Shown: positions 9,224 through 18,943, counted from the first letter of the stretch. The stretch: 64,000 bases of DNA from Hydrotalea sp. (GCA_027364735.1 DAHXOT010000043.1:24896-88895); one strand, 5' to 3'. Program-made: numbers and translations. The notes: generated by a model from the letters alone, not told the origin.

Positions 9224-9841
9224 TTACTTCTGGATTAATACTATTGAACCATTATGACCTGGTACAGAACCACTAATAAGAATATAGTTTTTTTCAGGAA
9301 AAATTTTTACAACTTTCAGTCCTTTCATTTTAACCCTATCTCCACCCATACGCCCGGCCATTCTCATTCCTTTGAAAACACGGCTTGCATCAGAAGAGTT
9401 ACCGATTGAACCAGGTGCTCTTTGACGATCGTGTTGTCCATGAGATTGAGCTCCAACACCAGAGAAACCATGACGTTTAACAACTCCCTGAAAACCTTTA
9501 CCCTTGGTAGTTCCTATTACTTCAACTTTTTCTCCTTCAGAAAAAATATCAACAGTAATAGTTTCTCCTAAAGTTTTTTCTATAGAATAGTTGCGGAATT
9601 CTTTAACGAATTTTTTTGGAGAAGTTTGTGCTTTAGCGAAGTGATTAATTTCAGCTTGAGTAGAATGTTTTTCTTTTTTATCGCTGAATGCTAATTGAAG
9701 TGCACCGTAACCATCAGAGTCTTTTGTTTTAACCTGAGTTACTACATTTGGACCAGCTTCAATAATAGTTACTGCAGTTTGTTTACCATCTGCAGCAAAT
9801 ATGCTGGTCATACCAATTTTTTTACCAATTATACCTTTCAT
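9224..9841 (-). CDS. rplC: 50S ribosomal protein L3
   Basis: L3 nucleates large-subunit assembly and reaches into the peptidyl-transferase centre. The 205 residues begin [15 protein letters not shown] and include the signature [19 protein letters not shown] and the conserved Gln-containing loop [15 protein letters not shown]. Its start is preceded by an unusually long spacer with strong hairpins. Confidence 0.98.
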   Translation of the reverse strand: MKGIIGKKIGMTSIFAADGKQTAVTIIEAGPNVVTQVKTKDSDGYGALQLAFSDKKEKHSTQAEINHFAKAQTSPKKFVKEFRNYSIEKTLGETITVDIFSEGEKVEVIGTTKGKGFQGVVKRHGFSGVGAQSHGQHDRQRAPGSIGNSSDASRVFKGMRMAGRMGGDRVKMKGLKVVKIFPEKNYILISGSVPGHNGSIVLIQK

Positions 9842-10112
9842 CTTTTCGCGGTTTATGCCCGCTGAGGTTTAAAGGACATTACACAGATGAAGTGTAATTC
9901 AATCCTTGTTTGCTGACGACCTTTTCCGTTGTTTTCACTTACAAAATGAAATGGGAAGTACCGACAGTAAACAAACCTCGAAGGGCTTGTTTATATGTTT
10001 ACTCAATTTGTTAATTTGAGCAATTGATTTTATTTAGAGCTCTTTTTTCAACCACTGTATGTGATGATTGAGAGATAAATTATTTTTAAGAACTAATTTG
10101 CTTAATGTTTAA
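9842..10112 (-). promoter_or_regulatory. Hairpin-containing leader between rpsJ and rplC
   Basis: A 271-base gap inside an otherwise tightly packed operon. On the minus strand it holds a 9-bp hairpin AAACAAGCC / GGTTTGTTT with loop CTTCGA (9969-9992, one G-T pair) and, nearer rplC, ATTACAC / GTGTAAT (9878-9898). A weaker CTCAA / TTGAG pair lies further upstream. No open frame of note is present. This layout fits a ribosomal-protein mRNA leader, but no known leader family is recognised. Confidence 0.5.
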
Positions 10113-10418
10113 TTAAGCTTTAATTTCAACTTCCACTCCCGATGGCAAATCTAATTTGCTTAAAGCATCTACAGTTCTTGAAGAAGAAGTATAAATATCT
10201 AATAATCGCTTATGCGTACACAATTGAAATTGTTCTCTACTTTTTTTATTCACATGTGGCGAACGAAGTACAGTAAAAATTCTTTTATGTGTTGGTAGAG
10301 GAATTGGACCTGTAACAACAGCGCCTGTACTACGAACGGTTTTTACAATTTTTTCAGCTGACTTGTCAACTAAATTGTGATCGTAAGACTGTAATTTTAT
10401 TCTAATTCTTTGAGACAT
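10113..10418 (-). CDS. rpsJ: 30S ribosomal protein S10
   Basis: S10 is a small-subunit head protein and, as NusE, a transcription antitermination partner of NusB. The 101 residues begin [20 protein letters not shown] and contain [20 protein letters not shown] and [25 protein letters not shown] promoter-like site lies 30 bases upstream, so the S10 transcript probably starts here rather than reading through from fusA. Confidence 0.98.
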   Translation of the reverse strand: MSQRIRIKLQSYDHNLVDKSAEKIVKTVRSTGAVVTGPIPLPTHKRIFTVLRSPHVNKKSREQFQLCTHKRLLDIYTSSSRTVDALSKLDLPSGVEVEIKA

Positions 10419-10447
10419 AGATTAAGCCAATTTTCCGATTGGGGTTG

Positions 10448-10478
10448 CAAAGGTAAGGGGCTATACTTAAATGGGCAA
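10448..10478 (-). promoter_or_regulatory. Bacteroidota-type promoter for rpsJ
   Basis: On the minus strand TACCTTTG (10455-10448) matches the -7 element TAnnTTTG of the Bacteroidota primary sigma factor, and a TTG at 10478-10476 lies 20 bases upstream, where the -33 element is expected. It is followed by rpsJ after 29 bases. Confidence 0.55.
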
Positions 10479-10638
10479 GAAAAAGAAAAGAAATTTTTGA
10501 AAAAACTCATTCATTTTTAAAATATTTCTCAAAAACCGGCTAAAACTCACACTAAAGCCATTCTTAGCATCGTTTTGAACAAAAAAATACAGGCATATCT
10601 ATTTACAAATAAGTATTTTTCCAAAGAAATAAAATATT

Positions 10639-12036
10639 GTGACATCATTAATAACGAATATTTACAGCAAAAGTCCGCTTATCATTCAAAATCTGCTAAT
10701 TTCTGCATACGGCTATCACTGGCAGAAAAGACGATTTGGCGGAATTTTCCCATACGAGTATCATTGGGCTAAAGAACGAGAATTTTTTAGCAAAGCAGAA
10801 TGGAAAGAATATCAAAATGCAGAGATGGAACAATTGTTACAACATGCCTATAAAAATGTGCCCTTTTATAAAGAAAAATTTACAAACCATGGCTTAACTG
10901 CTGCCGACCTGCAAAATATTGATATTGATCACCTTCATTTGTTACCCATTACTTTAAAAGATGAAGTGAGAAAATATGGAAAAACAAGTTTACTTTCTCT
11001 TAATAAAGATCCAAAAGGCAATTTTTTCTCCTCCAGCGGAAGTACAGGAACACCTGTAGAAATATATTACTCACACAAAATGCATCAAAAATGGTTTGCA
11101 TTATATGAGGCAAGGGTAAGAAATTGGGCTGGGGTAAACAAAAATATGTGGAGAGGAATGATTGGCGGAAGAAGAATAATTACCACTTCAAAAAATATTG
11201 CCCCTTTTTACAGGTATAATTTTTTTGAGAAACAAATTTATTTTTCAGCTTATCATATTGGTCCGGCTACAATTACAGACTACGCCAAAGCTTTTAAAAA
11301 ATATCCTATCACTTATATGACAGGTTATGCAATGAGCAATTTCTTTTTAGCAAAATTATTCAACGAAAAAAATATTTCTATTCCTCCATTAAAAGCTATC
11401 ATTACTTCTAGTGAAAAACTTACTGATGAAATGAGAACAACCTTCTCAAAAGTGTATGGCTGTAAAACGTACGATTCGTGGAGTGGCATGGAATACTGTG
11501 GTTTAATTTCGGAATGTGAACATGGAAGTTTACATATTAACCCCGACGTTGGCATTATTGAAGTATTAAATGATGCCATGCAGCCGGTTAAAGAAAATGA
11601 AATAGGCACTATTTATTGTACCGGATTTTTAAATTACGATCAGCCACTTATACGATATAAAATTGGAGATAGTATTATTTTAAGCAATACCAGCTGTACT
11701 TGTGGCAGAAGTATGCCCATTGTAAAAGAAATTATAGGAAGAACAGAAGATATTGTATATGGAAAAGATGGAAGACGGATGGTAAGATTTCATGGCATAT
11801 TTGTCGGGTTGAATGCCATTAAAATGTCGCAAGTAATTCAAGAAAATATCGAAACAATTCTTATAAAAGTAGTAGTAGATGGTTTATTAAAAAGCAAAGA
11901 CAAGGAATTGATTATTGCCAGAATAAAATCGCAATTAGGAGAAATAAATGTTCACATAGAAGAAGTTTCACATATTCCACTTTCTGCCAATGGAAAATTT
12001 AAAGCGGTAATTTCTACAATACAAACGCCTCACTAA
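10639..12036 (+). CDS. CapK/PaaK-like adenylate-forming ligase
   Basis: A 465-residue member of the phenylacetate-CoA ligase / CapK branch of AMP-forming enzymes, which activate a carboxylate as an acyl-adenylate. It shows the nucleotide-binding loop SSSGSTGTP (131-139), the YDSWSG motif (278-283), cysteines 287, 293, 353 and 355 in the pattern seen in metal-binding CapK relatives, and YKIGD (340-344). The N terminus (IQNLLISAYGYHWQKRRFGG) matches CapK-type proteins of polysaccharide clusters rather than catabolic PaaK. It stands alone on the plus strand between rpsJ (divergent) and fusA (convergent). The true substrate cannot be read from sequence. Confidence 0.85.
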   Translation: MTSLITNIYSKSPLIIQNLLISAYGYHWQKRRFGGIFPYEYHWAKEREFFSKAEWKEYQNAEMEQLLQHAYKNVPFYKEKFTNHGLTAADLQNIDIDHLHLLPITLKDEVRKYGKTSLLSLNKDPKGNFFSSSGSTGTPVEIYYSHKMHQKWFALYEARVRNWAGVNKNMWRGMIGGRRIITTSKNIAPFYRYNFFEKQIYFSAYHIGPATITDYAKAFKKYPITYMTGYAMSNFFLAKLFNEKNISIPPLKAIITSSEKLTDEMRTTFSKVYGCKTYDSWSGMEYCGLISECEHGSLHINPDVGIIEVLNDAMQPVKENEIGTIYCTGFLNYDQPLIRYKIGDSIILSNTSCTCGRSMPIVKEIIGRTEDIVYGKDGRRMVRFHGIFVGLNAIKMSQVIQENIETILIKVVVDGLLKSKDKELIIARIKSQLGEINVHIEEVSHIPLSANGKFKAVISTIQTPH

Positions 12037-12052
12037 CAAGTTAATGAGGCGT
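12025..12052. terminator. Hairpin between CapK-like gene and fusA
   Basis: ACGCCTCA / TGAGGCGT, an 8-bp perfect stem with a 12-base loop, spans the stop of the ligase gene and lies 27 bases past the fusA stop. Both flanks are T-poor, so termination strength is uncertain. Confidence 0.5.
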
Positions 12053-12078
12053 AAGATTTTAGTTGCTATTCCACTATA

Positions 12079-14229
12079 TTAATCTTCTATTTTCACTTTT
12101 CCTTTACTTTTTGCAATTACTTCTTCAGCTATGTTATTAGGAGCTGGATTGTAATGAGAAAATTCCATGGTAGAAGTTGCACGACCTGATGATAAAGAAC
12201 GCAATTGAGTTACATAACCAAACATTTCACTTAATGGAACTTTTGCTTTAATAACTTGCGCATTACCGCGTGTATCCATTCCTTCTAACATACCACGACG
12301 GCGGTTTAAATCGCCTGTAACATCACCCATATACTGATCCGGAGTTACCACTTCCACTTTCATAATAGGCTCTAATAAAACTGGTTTAGCTTTTCTACCT
12401 GCTTCACGGAAACCTGATTTTGCACATAGTTCAAAAGACATTGAATCGGAGTCAACTTGGTGAAAACTTCCATCAAATACTCTTACTTTCATACTAACGA
12501 TAGGATAAGCAGCCAATACCCCAGTACCCATACTTGCTTCAAATCCTTTTTGAATTGCAGGAATAAATTCACGTGGAATAGAGCCTCCAAAAATATCATT
12601 CACAAATTGGAAAGATTTTCCCGGATTTTCAGTCATCCATTCCTTATCTGCAGGACCAATAGAGAATTGAATATCGGCAAATTTACCACGACCACCCGAT
12701 TGTTTCTTTAATACTTCTCTATGCTCAATAGTTTGAGTAAATGCTTCTTTATACGCAACTTGAGGATTACCTTGATTAACCTCTACTTTAAACTCACGGC
12801 GCATACGATCTACAATAATTTCAAGATGCAATTCACCCATTCCTGAAAGAATTGTTTGTCCTGTATCTTCATCACTTTTTACACGCAAAGTAGGATCTTC
12901 TTCTACCAATTTTGCAATAGCCATACCCATTTTATCAACATCGGCTTGAGTTTTTGGCTCAACTGCTACAGAAATTACAGGCTCAGGAATAAACATATTT
13001 TCTAATACTATTGGATGATTTTCATCGCACAAAGTATCGCCAGTTTTAATTTCTTTAAATCCAACAGCTGCTGCAATATCGCCGGCTTCAATAAAATCAA
13101 TTGGGTTTTGTTTATTGGCAAACATTTTCATAATACGGCTAATACGCTCATTTTTTCCACTGCGCATATTTTTAACATACGATCCTGCATCTAAATGACC
13201 GGAATAACAACGGAAGAATGCCAAGCGACCAACAAACGGATCTGTCATAATTTTAAATGCCAATGCAGCAAACGGAGCTTTAGCATCTGCTTTTCGTGTA
13301 ATAGGCTCTCCACTATCAGGGTCTGTTCCTACCGTATCTTCAATATCAATAGGAGAAGGTAAGTAACGGCAAACAGCATCTAAAGCGGTTTGCACACCTT
13401 TATTTTTAAACGAAGAACCACACATCATTGGAACAATACTTAAATCGATTGTTGCTTTACGTATAGCTTCGTGAACTTCTTCTTCAGAAATTGTATTCGG
13501 ATCGTCAAAGAATTTTTCTAATAATTTATCATCATATTCAGCAACAGCTTCAATTAAGTTTTGTCTCCACTCATTTGCTTCTTCTATCATATCTTCCGGA
13601 ACAGGAATTTCATCAAAGGTCATTCCTTCTGTTTCCATATGCCAGATAATTCCTTTCATTTTAATCAAATCAACTACTCCGGTAAAATTATCTTCAGCAC
13701 CAATTGGCAATTGAAGCGGAACGGCTTTAGCACCCAGCATTTCTTTAACTTGTGCAACCACCATTAAAAAGTCGGCACCGGCACGATCCATTTTATTTAC
13801 AAATCCAATACGAGGAACTTTATAACGGTTTGCTTGACGCCAAACAGTTTCAGATTGAGGTTCTACACCATCAACGGCAGAGAACAATGCAATTAAACCA
13901 TCCAAAACACGCATAGAACGTTCTACTTCTACGGTAAAATCAACGTGTCCCGGAGTATCAATAATGTTGAAATAATATTTTTTTGTATCAGGAGTTGGTT
14001 TACCTAATACTGTAGGAAAATTCCACTGACAACTAACAGCTGCAGATGTGATAGTAATACCTCTCTCTTTTTCTTGCTCCATCCAATCGGTAGTGGCAGC
14101 GCCATCATGCACTTCTCCAATTTTATGAATCATACCTGTATAACGTAAAATACGTTCTGTAGTAGTGGTTTTTCCCGCATCTATGTGGGCAGCAATACCA
14201 AAATTGCGTTGAAACTTCAAATCAGCCAT
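12079..14229 (-). CDS. fusA: Translation elongation factor G
   Basis: EF-G is the GTPase that drives translocation and, with RRF, recycling. The 716 residues show G1 AHIDAGKTT (14-22), the switch region [13 protein letters not shown]3 [10 protein letters not shown]4 [10 protein letters not shown], domain II, and the domain IV-V signatures [15 protein letters not shown] and [11 protein letters not shown]. It is full length. It has its own promoter-like site and is cut off from rpsG by a terminator hairpin, so it may be transcribed alone. Confidence 0.98.
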   Translation of the reverse strand: MADLKFQRNFGIAAHIDAGKTTTTERILRYTGMIHKIGEVHDGAATTDWMEQEKERGITITSAAVSCQWNFPTVLGKPTPDTKKYYFNIIDTPGHVDFTVEVERSMRVLDGLIALFSAVDGVEPQSETVWRQANRYKVPRIGFVNKMDRAGADFLMVVAQVKEMLGAKAVPLQLPIGAEDNFTGVVDLIKMKGIIWHMETEGMTFDEIPVPEDMIEEANEWRQNLIEAVAEYDDKLLEKFFDDPNTISEEEVHEAIRKATIDLSIVPMMCGSSFKNKGVQTALDAVCRYLPSPIDIEDTVGTDPDSGEPITRKADAKAPFAALAFKIMTDPFVGRLAFFRCYSGHLDAGSYVKNMRSGKNERISRIMKMFANKQNPIDFIEAGDIAAAVGFKEIKTGDTLCDENHPIVLENMFIPEPVISVAVEPKTQADVDKMGMAIAKLVEEDPTLRVKSDEDTGQTILSGMGELHLEIIVDRMRREFKVEVNQGNPQVAYKEAFTQTIEHREVLKKQSGGRGKFADIQFSIGPADKEWMTENPGKSFQFVNDIFGGSIPREFIPAIQKGFEASMGTGVLAAYPIVSMKVRVFDGSFHQVDSDSMSFELCAKSGFREAGRKAKPVLLEPIMKVEVVTPDQYMGDVTGDLNRRRGMLEGMDTRGNAQVIKAKVPLSEMFGYVTQLRSLSSGRATSTMEFSHYNPAPNNIAEEVIAKSKGKVKIED

Positions 14230-14262
14230 AACAAAAATTGTGTTTTAAATTTTTTCGAGCGG

Positions 14263-14270
14263 CAAAGGTA
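14263..14270 (-). promoter_or_regulatory. -7 promoter element for fusA
   Basis: TACCTTTG on the minus strand, 33 bases upstream of the fusA ATG, in the context TACCTTTGCCGCTC that is also found before rpsL and yidC. No clear -33 TTG is visible. Confidence 0.5.
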
Positions 14271-14390
14271 AGGATTTACTCTAATGAAAAAGATGGAAGC
14301 TAATATTTAATTGATATGGGGAAAAATTATTGCTATAAAACTTTAACTTTTCGAGGATAACTTGAAAAATTGAAGCTGATAAACCTTTAC

Positions 14391-14427
14391 AAAAAAAGGC
14401 TCTGCAAAAATGCAGAACCTTTTTTTA
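14391..14427. terminator. Bidirectional terminator between rpsG and fusA
   Basis: AAAAAAAGGCTCTGC, a short A-rich loop, then GCAGAACCTTTTTTT: an 8-bp stem with one mismatch and T-runs on both strands. It lies 17 bases past the rpsG stop. Confidence 0.8.
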
Positions 14428-14443
14428 ATTTATTTAGCTCTTT

Positions 14444-14911
14444 TTAAATTTTAAAGTGCGCAAATGCTTTGTTGGCTTCAGCCATGCGATGTGTATCTTC
14501 TTTCTTTTTAAATGCACCACCCTCTCCTTTACTTGCTGCAATTATTTCATTTGCTAATTTATCGGCCATTGTTTTGCCATTTCTTTCACGGCTATATCGA
14601 ACTAACCATTTAATGCTTAATGAAATTTTTCTATCGGCACGTACTTCCGAAGGAATTTGAAAAGTAGCTCCTCCAATTCTGCGGCTTCTAACTTCAACAG
14701 CAGGAGTTACGTTAGATAAAGCTTTTTTCCAAACTTCATATCCATCTTCACCAGTTATTTTACTAACCTTATCAACAGCATCATAAAAAATAGTAATAGC
14801 TGTACTTTTTTTACCTTGCCACATAATGTTGTTTACAAAACGGGTTACCAATTTATCGTTAAAACGACCATCGGGAGCTAAAGGTAATTTTTTGGCTTGT
14901 GCTTTACGCAT
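14444..14911 (-). CDS. rpsG: 30S ribosomal protein S7
   Basis: S7 starts assembly of the 30S head; in E. coli it represses the str operon. The 155 residues begin MRKAQAKKLPLAPDGRFND and include LVTRFVNNIMWQGKKSTA, the VEVRSRRIGGATFQIPSEVR signature and the basic C-terminal RMAEANKAFAHFKI. It follows rpsL and is followed by a terminator rather than reading directly into fusA. Confidence 0.98.
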   Translation of the reverse strand: MRKAQAKKLPLAPDGRFNDKLVTRFVNNIMWQGKKSTAITIFYDAVDKVSKITGEDGYEVWKKALSNVTPAVEVRSRRIGGATFQIPSEVRADRKISLSIKWLVRYSRERNGKTMADKLANEIIAASKGEGGAFKKKEDTHRMAEANKAFAHFKI

Positions 14912-14942
14912 GATCTATATATTAATTAGTACTTTTAAATTA

Positions 14943-15323
14943 TTATTTCTTTGCTTTTTCCTTTTTTGTACCATATTTAGAACGACTTTTCTTTCTGTCT
15001 TTTACTCCGGCAGTATCTAAACTACCGCGAACAATATGATAACGAACACCTGGTAAATCTTTTACACGACCTCCACGGATTAATACAATAGAGTGTTCTT
15101 GCAAATTATGACCTTCACCCGGAATGTAGGCAATTACTTCTACCTTATTGGTTAAACGTACTTTAGCTACTTTACGTAAAGCCGAATTTGGCTTTTTAGG
15201 CGTTGTTGTGTACACTCTTGTACAAACACCACGACGCTGAGGGCAAGCATCTAATGCTCTTGATTTGCTTTTAGCCCTAATGATTTCGCGGCCTTTTCTT
15301 ACTAACTGCTGAATAGTAGGCAT
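14943..15323 (-). CDS. rpsL: 30S ribosomal protein S12
   Basis: S12 is the decoding-centre protein that sets translational accuracy. The start [13 protein letters not shown] at 15323 fits the family; an in-frame upstream Met at 15368 would cover the promoter and is rejected. [19 protein letters not shown] and [17 protein letters not shown] keep the lysines whose change gives streptomycin resistance, so the allele looks drug-sensitive. It is the first gene of the str transcript. Confidence 0.97.
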   Translation of the reverse strand: MPTIQQLVRKGREIIRAKSKSRALDACPQRRGVCTRVYTTTPKKPNSALRKVAKVRLTNKVEVIAYIPGEGHNLQEHSIVLIRGGRVKDLPGVRYHIVRGSLDTAGVKDRKKSRSKYGTKKEKAKK

Positions 15324-15351
15324 TCTGCTTTTTTTAATTTTTTTCGGACGG

Positions 15352-15382
15352 CAAAGGTAATAGCACAAAAACGAAAAAACAA
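15352..15382 (-). promoter_or_regulatory. Bacteroidota-type promoter for rpsL
   Basis: TACCTTTG (15359-15352, minus strand) with TTG at 15382-15380, spacing 20 bases, lies 28 bases before the rpsL ATG. It has the same TACCTTTGCCG core as the fusA and yidC sites. Confidence 0.55.
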
Positions 15383-15473
15383 AAAAATAACTTCTATTTT
15401 TCGAATTTTACAAATATTCATCTAAATAAAGGTGATACTACAGCATTTTAATTACTGTTTTTCAGGCTTTTAT

Positions 15474-16541
15474 TTACACACGCACCATCCAACCTCGTTT
15501 ATCCTCTTCGGTGCAGGAACGTATTGCGTCTAATTTATTTTTTAAAGTTTTAGCAATATTTGCTTTTGCTGTATCGAACTCCATTATTATTTCTTTGTAT
15601 CTAAGCTCTTTAATTAAAGCTACGGTAGCTGCTGTTCCGCTTCCAAATACTTCAGAAAGTAATCCTTTATGGAAGGCATCTACCAGTTCATCAATATTAA
15701 TTTTTCTTTGTTCTACTTCAATTTGTAATTCTTCTTGCATTAAAGTAATTAAAGTCTTGCGGGTAACTCCATCCAATATTGTTCCTTCTTCTAATGAAGG
15801 AGTAATTGCTTTGCCATTAATTATAAAAAAAACATTCATCATGCCCACTTCTTGTAACCATTTATGCTCAACTGCATCGGTCCATAATACTTGATCGTAC
15901 CCAAGATTTTTAGCCTCTTTTGCGGCAATTAAACTTCCTCCATAATTTCCTGCATTTTTTGCAAACCCTACTCCACCCGGAGCTGCTCTGGTATATTTCT
16001 CTTCTACAAATATTTTCATTGGAGCAGCGAAATATGGACCAGCAGGACTTAAAATAATCATGAATTTATATGTATCTGATGCCTTTACGCCCAACTGACA
16101 ATCGGTTGAAAACATAAATGGTCGAATGTATAAAGAATGATCAGGTTTATCGGGAATCCAGTTTATATCTAACGCAATAAGCTGTTTCATTCCTTCAATA
16201 AATATTTCTTCCGGAATCGATGGCATACACATTCTTTCTGCAGAAATATTAAATCGTTGCCAATTATCATAAGGTCGGAAAATAAAAGCACTTTCATTAT
16301 TTACTTTAAAGGCTTTAATTCCCTCAAAAATTGCTTGGCCATAATGCAAAGCCATTAAAGAGGGTTCTATTAACATGGGTTGATATGGTTTTATTTCAAC
16401 AGTTTTCCATTCTCCATTTTCATAATTTGCCTCTAACATGTGATCTGTAAAATATTTTCCGAAAGCAAGATTATTGAAATCCATTTCATTCAATTTGCTT
16501 TTTTCAGCCTTAGTAACCTTAATTTCTGTTGCCGCTATCAT
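15474..16541 (-). CDS. ilvE: Branched-chain amino acid aminotransferase
   Basis: A fold-type IV PLP aminotransferase that interconverts leucine, isoleucine or valine with their 2-oxo acids. The 355 residues show HYGQAIFEGIKAFK, RPYDNWQRFNISAERMCMPS and FAKNAGNYGGSLIAAKEA, which carries the PLP lysine; the EEGTILDGVTRKTLI segment binds cofactor phosphate. Length fits the large BCAT group. It is a single gene, divergent from the 16616 gene, with a perfect palindrome between them. D-amino-acid aminotransferase or aminodeoxychorismate lyase are less likely because of length and motifs. Confidence 0.93.
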   Translation of the reverse strand: MIAATEIKVTKAEKSKLNEMDFNNLAFGKYFTDHMLEANYENGEWKTVEIKPYQPMLIEPSLMALHYGQAIFEGIKAFKVNNESAFIFRPYDNWQRFNISAERMCMPSIPEEIFIEGMKQLIALDINWIPDKPDHSLYIRPFMFSTDCQLGVKASDTYKFMIILSPAGPYFAAPMKIFVEEKYTRAAPGGVGFAKNAGNYGGSLIAAKEAKNLGYDQVLWTDAVEHKWLQEVGMMNVFFIINGKAITPSLEEGTILDGVTRKTLITLMQEELQIEVEQRKINIDELVDAFHKGLLSEVFGSGTAATVALIKELRYKEIIMEFDTAKANIAKTLKNKLDAIRSCTEEDKRGWMVRV

Positions 16542-16588
16542 AACTTTTCATTTACTTTTGATTACAAAGAAACGGAAAAAAAGAAAGC

Positions 16589-16600
16589 TAACAATTGTTA
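16589..16600. promoter_or_regulatory. 12-bp perfect palindrome between divergent genes
   Basis: TAACAATTGTTA lies 16 bases before the ATG of the plus-strand gene and 48 bases before ilvE. It could be an operator for either gene; nothing else supports this. Confidence 0.3.
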
Positions 16601-16615
16601 ACGTTTATTTATATT

Positions 16616-17137
16616 ATGAGTTTTGAAAAACTAATATTACCCGATTTTATATTGGCATCTATTTATAAAAACAATATTGTTTTAGTACAGAATGATTCAA
16701 AAACTGCACAAGTAAAAAACCAAAAAAATACACTGGAAAAAAAATGGTATTTAGGTGAAAATAAAAAAAAGGTATTTATTGCCGTACAAGATGAATCGGC
16801 TGTTTTTTTAAGAGATGAATGGTTGCAGTTTTTAAGCAGCATATTAACCGCTTGCCATTTAAATATTGGCGATGTGGCAATTGTAAATATGGCTAATTTC
16901 AAAATACCGTATAAAGAAGCAGTTGAAGCTTTGCAACCTAACTATTTTATTTTATTTGATATTAATATACAACAATTTCAACTGCCTTTTATTGTACAAG
17001 AATATCATGTGCAACAATTTAATCAGGCTCAATTTTTATTATCGGCATCACTAAATAAAATGCAAAGCAATACGCCGGAAGCAAAATTAGAAAAAACCAA
17101 ACTATGGACCGGCTTAAAGAAAATGTTTGGTATTTAA
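16616..17137 (+). CDS. Unrecognised 173-residue protein
   Basis: I do not recognise a family. The start at 16616 (MSFEKLILPDFILASIYKNN) is preferred to an upstream in-frame Met because it sits after the AT-rich promoter region. No signal peptide or membrane helix is evident. The middle is polar and lysine-rich; the second half alternates short hydrophobic strands (YFILFDINIQQFQLPFIVQ) with a C-terminal basic helix (LWTGLKKMFGI). A sequence-to-function link to the DNA polymerase III psi-type fold crossed my mind but is not supported enough to call. It precedes rdgB by 72 bases. Confidence 0.75.
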   Translation: MSFEKLILPDFILASIYKNNIVLVQNDSKTAQVKNQKNTLEKKWYLGENKKKVFIAVQDESAVFLRDEWLQFLSSILTACHLNIGDVAIVNMANFKIPYKEAVEALQPNYFILFDINIQQFQLPFIVQEYHVQQFNQAQFLLSASLNKMQSNTPEAKLEKTKLWTGLKKMFGI

Positions 17138-17209
17138 TTTCTGTATCACCATAATTTATTTTGATGCAGAAAAAGTATTTACAAAAACCCTTCATCATAC
17201 AATTTCAAA

Positions 17210-17800
17210 ATGAATACAACACTCATTTTTGCTACCAACAATCCACATAAAGTAGAGGAAATAAGAACTGTTTTAAAAAAGAGTTTTACCATTATTACCT
17301 TACAAGAAGCAGGAATTAATATAGATATTCCTGAACCGCATAATACCCTTGAAGCCAATGCCTCAAAAAAATCAAAAACAATTTTTAAACTTACACAACA
17401 AAATTGTTTTAGCGAGGATACCGGTTTAGAAGTTGTTGCACTTAATGGAGAGCCTGGCGTTAACAGTGCACGCTATGCAGGAGAAGAAAGAAATTTTGAA
17501 AATAATATAGAAAAACTTTTAAATAATCTTAAAGAAAACGTACATAGAAATGCTCAATTTAGAACAATCATTTCCTTAATTATTAACGGAAATGAATTTT
17601 TGTTTGAAGGCATTTGTAAAGGAAGAATTGCAGAAAATAAAAAAGGTGAAAATGGATTTGGATATGATGCCATTTTTATACCAGATGGTTCGAATAAAAC
17701 ATTTGCAGAAATGGAAATGGAAGAAAAAAATTTATATAGCCATAGAAAAAAAGCAACCGATAAACTTATTCAATTTTTAAGCAATTATGGAAAGAATTAA
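17210..17800 (+). CDS. rdgB: XTP/dITP diphosphatase (RdgB/HAM1)
   Basis: It hydrolyses non-canonical purine nucleoside triphosphates (ITP, XTP, dITP) to monophosphates and so cleans the nucleotide pool. The 196-residue protein shows TNNPHKVEEI at the start, SEDTGLEVVALNGEPGVNSA with the catalytic acidic residues, GENGFGYDAIF and the YSHRKKA end. Its stop overlaps the following thioesterase start by 14 bases, so the two are co-translated. Confidence 0.95.
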   Translation: MNTTLIFATNNPHKVEEIRTVLKKSFTIITLQEAGINIDIPEPHNTLEANASKKSKTIFKLTQQNCFSEDTGLEVVALNGEPGVNSARYAGEERNFENNIEKLLNNLKENVHRNAQFRTIISLIINGNEFLFEGICKGRIAENKKGENGFGYDAIFIPDGSNKTFAEMEMEEKNLYSHRKKATDKLIQFLSNYGKN

Positions 17801-18218
17801 AATAAACTTACCCGAACAATTCAACTTCTCAACACAAATTAGGGTTAGAATTACAGATATAAATTACGGCGGACATGTAGGCAACGATTCATTTTTATCC
17901 ATCATTCACGAAGCAAGACTTCGGTTTTTGCAACATTTTGGATATTCGGAAATGAATGTAGAAGGTATTGCTTTAATTATGGCCGATGTGGCCATTGAAT
18001 ATAAAAAAGAATTAAAGTATAGCGATTTAATTTTTATTGAAGTAGCTGCCAATGGTTTTGATAAATTAGGGTTTGATATTTTTTATAAATTAGAAATAGA
18101 AAGTAATGAAAAAAGAATAATAGCAGCAAAAGCAAAAACAGGAATGATGTGTTTTGATTACAGTAATAACAAAAGAGTAACTACTCCTGAAATATTAATT
18201 AAAAAACTATCTATTTAA
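17787..18218 (+). CDS. Hotdog-fold acyl-CoA thioesterase (4HBT family)
   Basis: A 143-residue single hotdog domain. The motif TDINYGGHVGNDSFLSIIHEAR is the active-site region of 4-hydroxybenzoyl-CoA/YbgC-like thioesterases (its key residues are Asp, Asn and His). The acyl group cannot be predicted. It starts inside rdgB, and its TAA shares the bases TTAA (18215-18218) with the stop codon of convergent aroE, an extremely tight junction. Confidence 0.85.
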   Translation: MERIKINLPEQFNFSTQIRVRITDINYGGHVGNDSFLSIIHEARLRFLQHFGYSEMNVEGIALIMADVAIEYKKELKYSDLIFIEVAANGFDKLGFDIFYKLEIESNEKRIIAAKAKTGMMCFDYSNNKRVTTPEILIKKLSI

Positions 18219-18943
18219 CTATTCCAAATTTTCCAATTTTCTTCTGCCTGAAATACCAACATTGCATACCCATTTTGTATAATGGCATTTTGCTGTTTTC
18301 CTAAATACAAAAATTTTGTTTCAGTGGGGTTATACACCAAATCGAACAAATAATGCTGATTGGATAGATACTGATAAGGCAGGTTGGGAAATTCATTAAC
18401 ATTAGGATAAGTTCCTAACGGTGATGTATTGATGATAATAGTATATTCATTTATCAGTTGTTCATCTAATTCGGTGTAAAGCAATCTATTTTCAGTTTTT
18501 GTTCTTGATACAAACCGATAAGAAATATTTAATTTTTGTAACACAAACGCTACTGCCGAAGATGCACCACCCGTTCCAAGAATTAGAGCTTTTTTATGAT
18601 GAGGTTGCAAATGCGGGGTAAACGATTTTTCAAATCCAATAATATCAGTATTATAGCCTGTTAATTTTCCATCTGCTACCTTTACACAATTACAGGCTTT
18701 CATACTTTGTACATCAGAGGAACTTTGGTTTAAATACGAAAGAATATCACGCTTGTAAGGAATAGTTACTGCTAACCCTCTTAGATTTTTTTTACTTAAA
18801 ATAGTAGGCAATAAAGAAATATTTTCGATAGAAAAGTTTACAAATTCGCAATCAAGTATCTTTTCTTTTATAAACTTCTCATCAAAAAATTTCTTTGAAA
18901 AAGAATGTGATAATGGGTATCCTATTAAACCATATAATTTCAT
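18215..18943 (-). CDS. aroE: Shikimate dehydrogenase
   Basis: It reduces 3-dehydroshikimate to shikimate with NADPH in aromatic amino acid synthesis. The 242 residues contain GYPLSHSFSKKFFDEKF (substrate serines), AVTIPYK (catalytic Lys), NTDIIGF (Asp partner) and the Rossmann loop GTGGASSAV. It is about 30 residues shorter than the E. coli enzyme but complete in motifs. Confidence 0.95.
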   Translation of the reverse strand: MKLYGLIGYPLSHSFSKKFFDEKFIKEKILDCEFVNFSIENISLLPTILSKKNLRGLAVTIPYKRDILSYLNQSSSDVQSMKACNCVKVADGKLTGYNTDIIGFEKSFTPHLQPHHKKALILGTGGASSAVAFVLQKLNISYRFVSRTKTENRLLYTELDEQLINEYTIIINTSPLGTYPNVNEFPNLPYQYLSNQHYLFDLVYNPTETKFLYLGKQQNAIIQNGYAMLVFQAEENWKIWNS

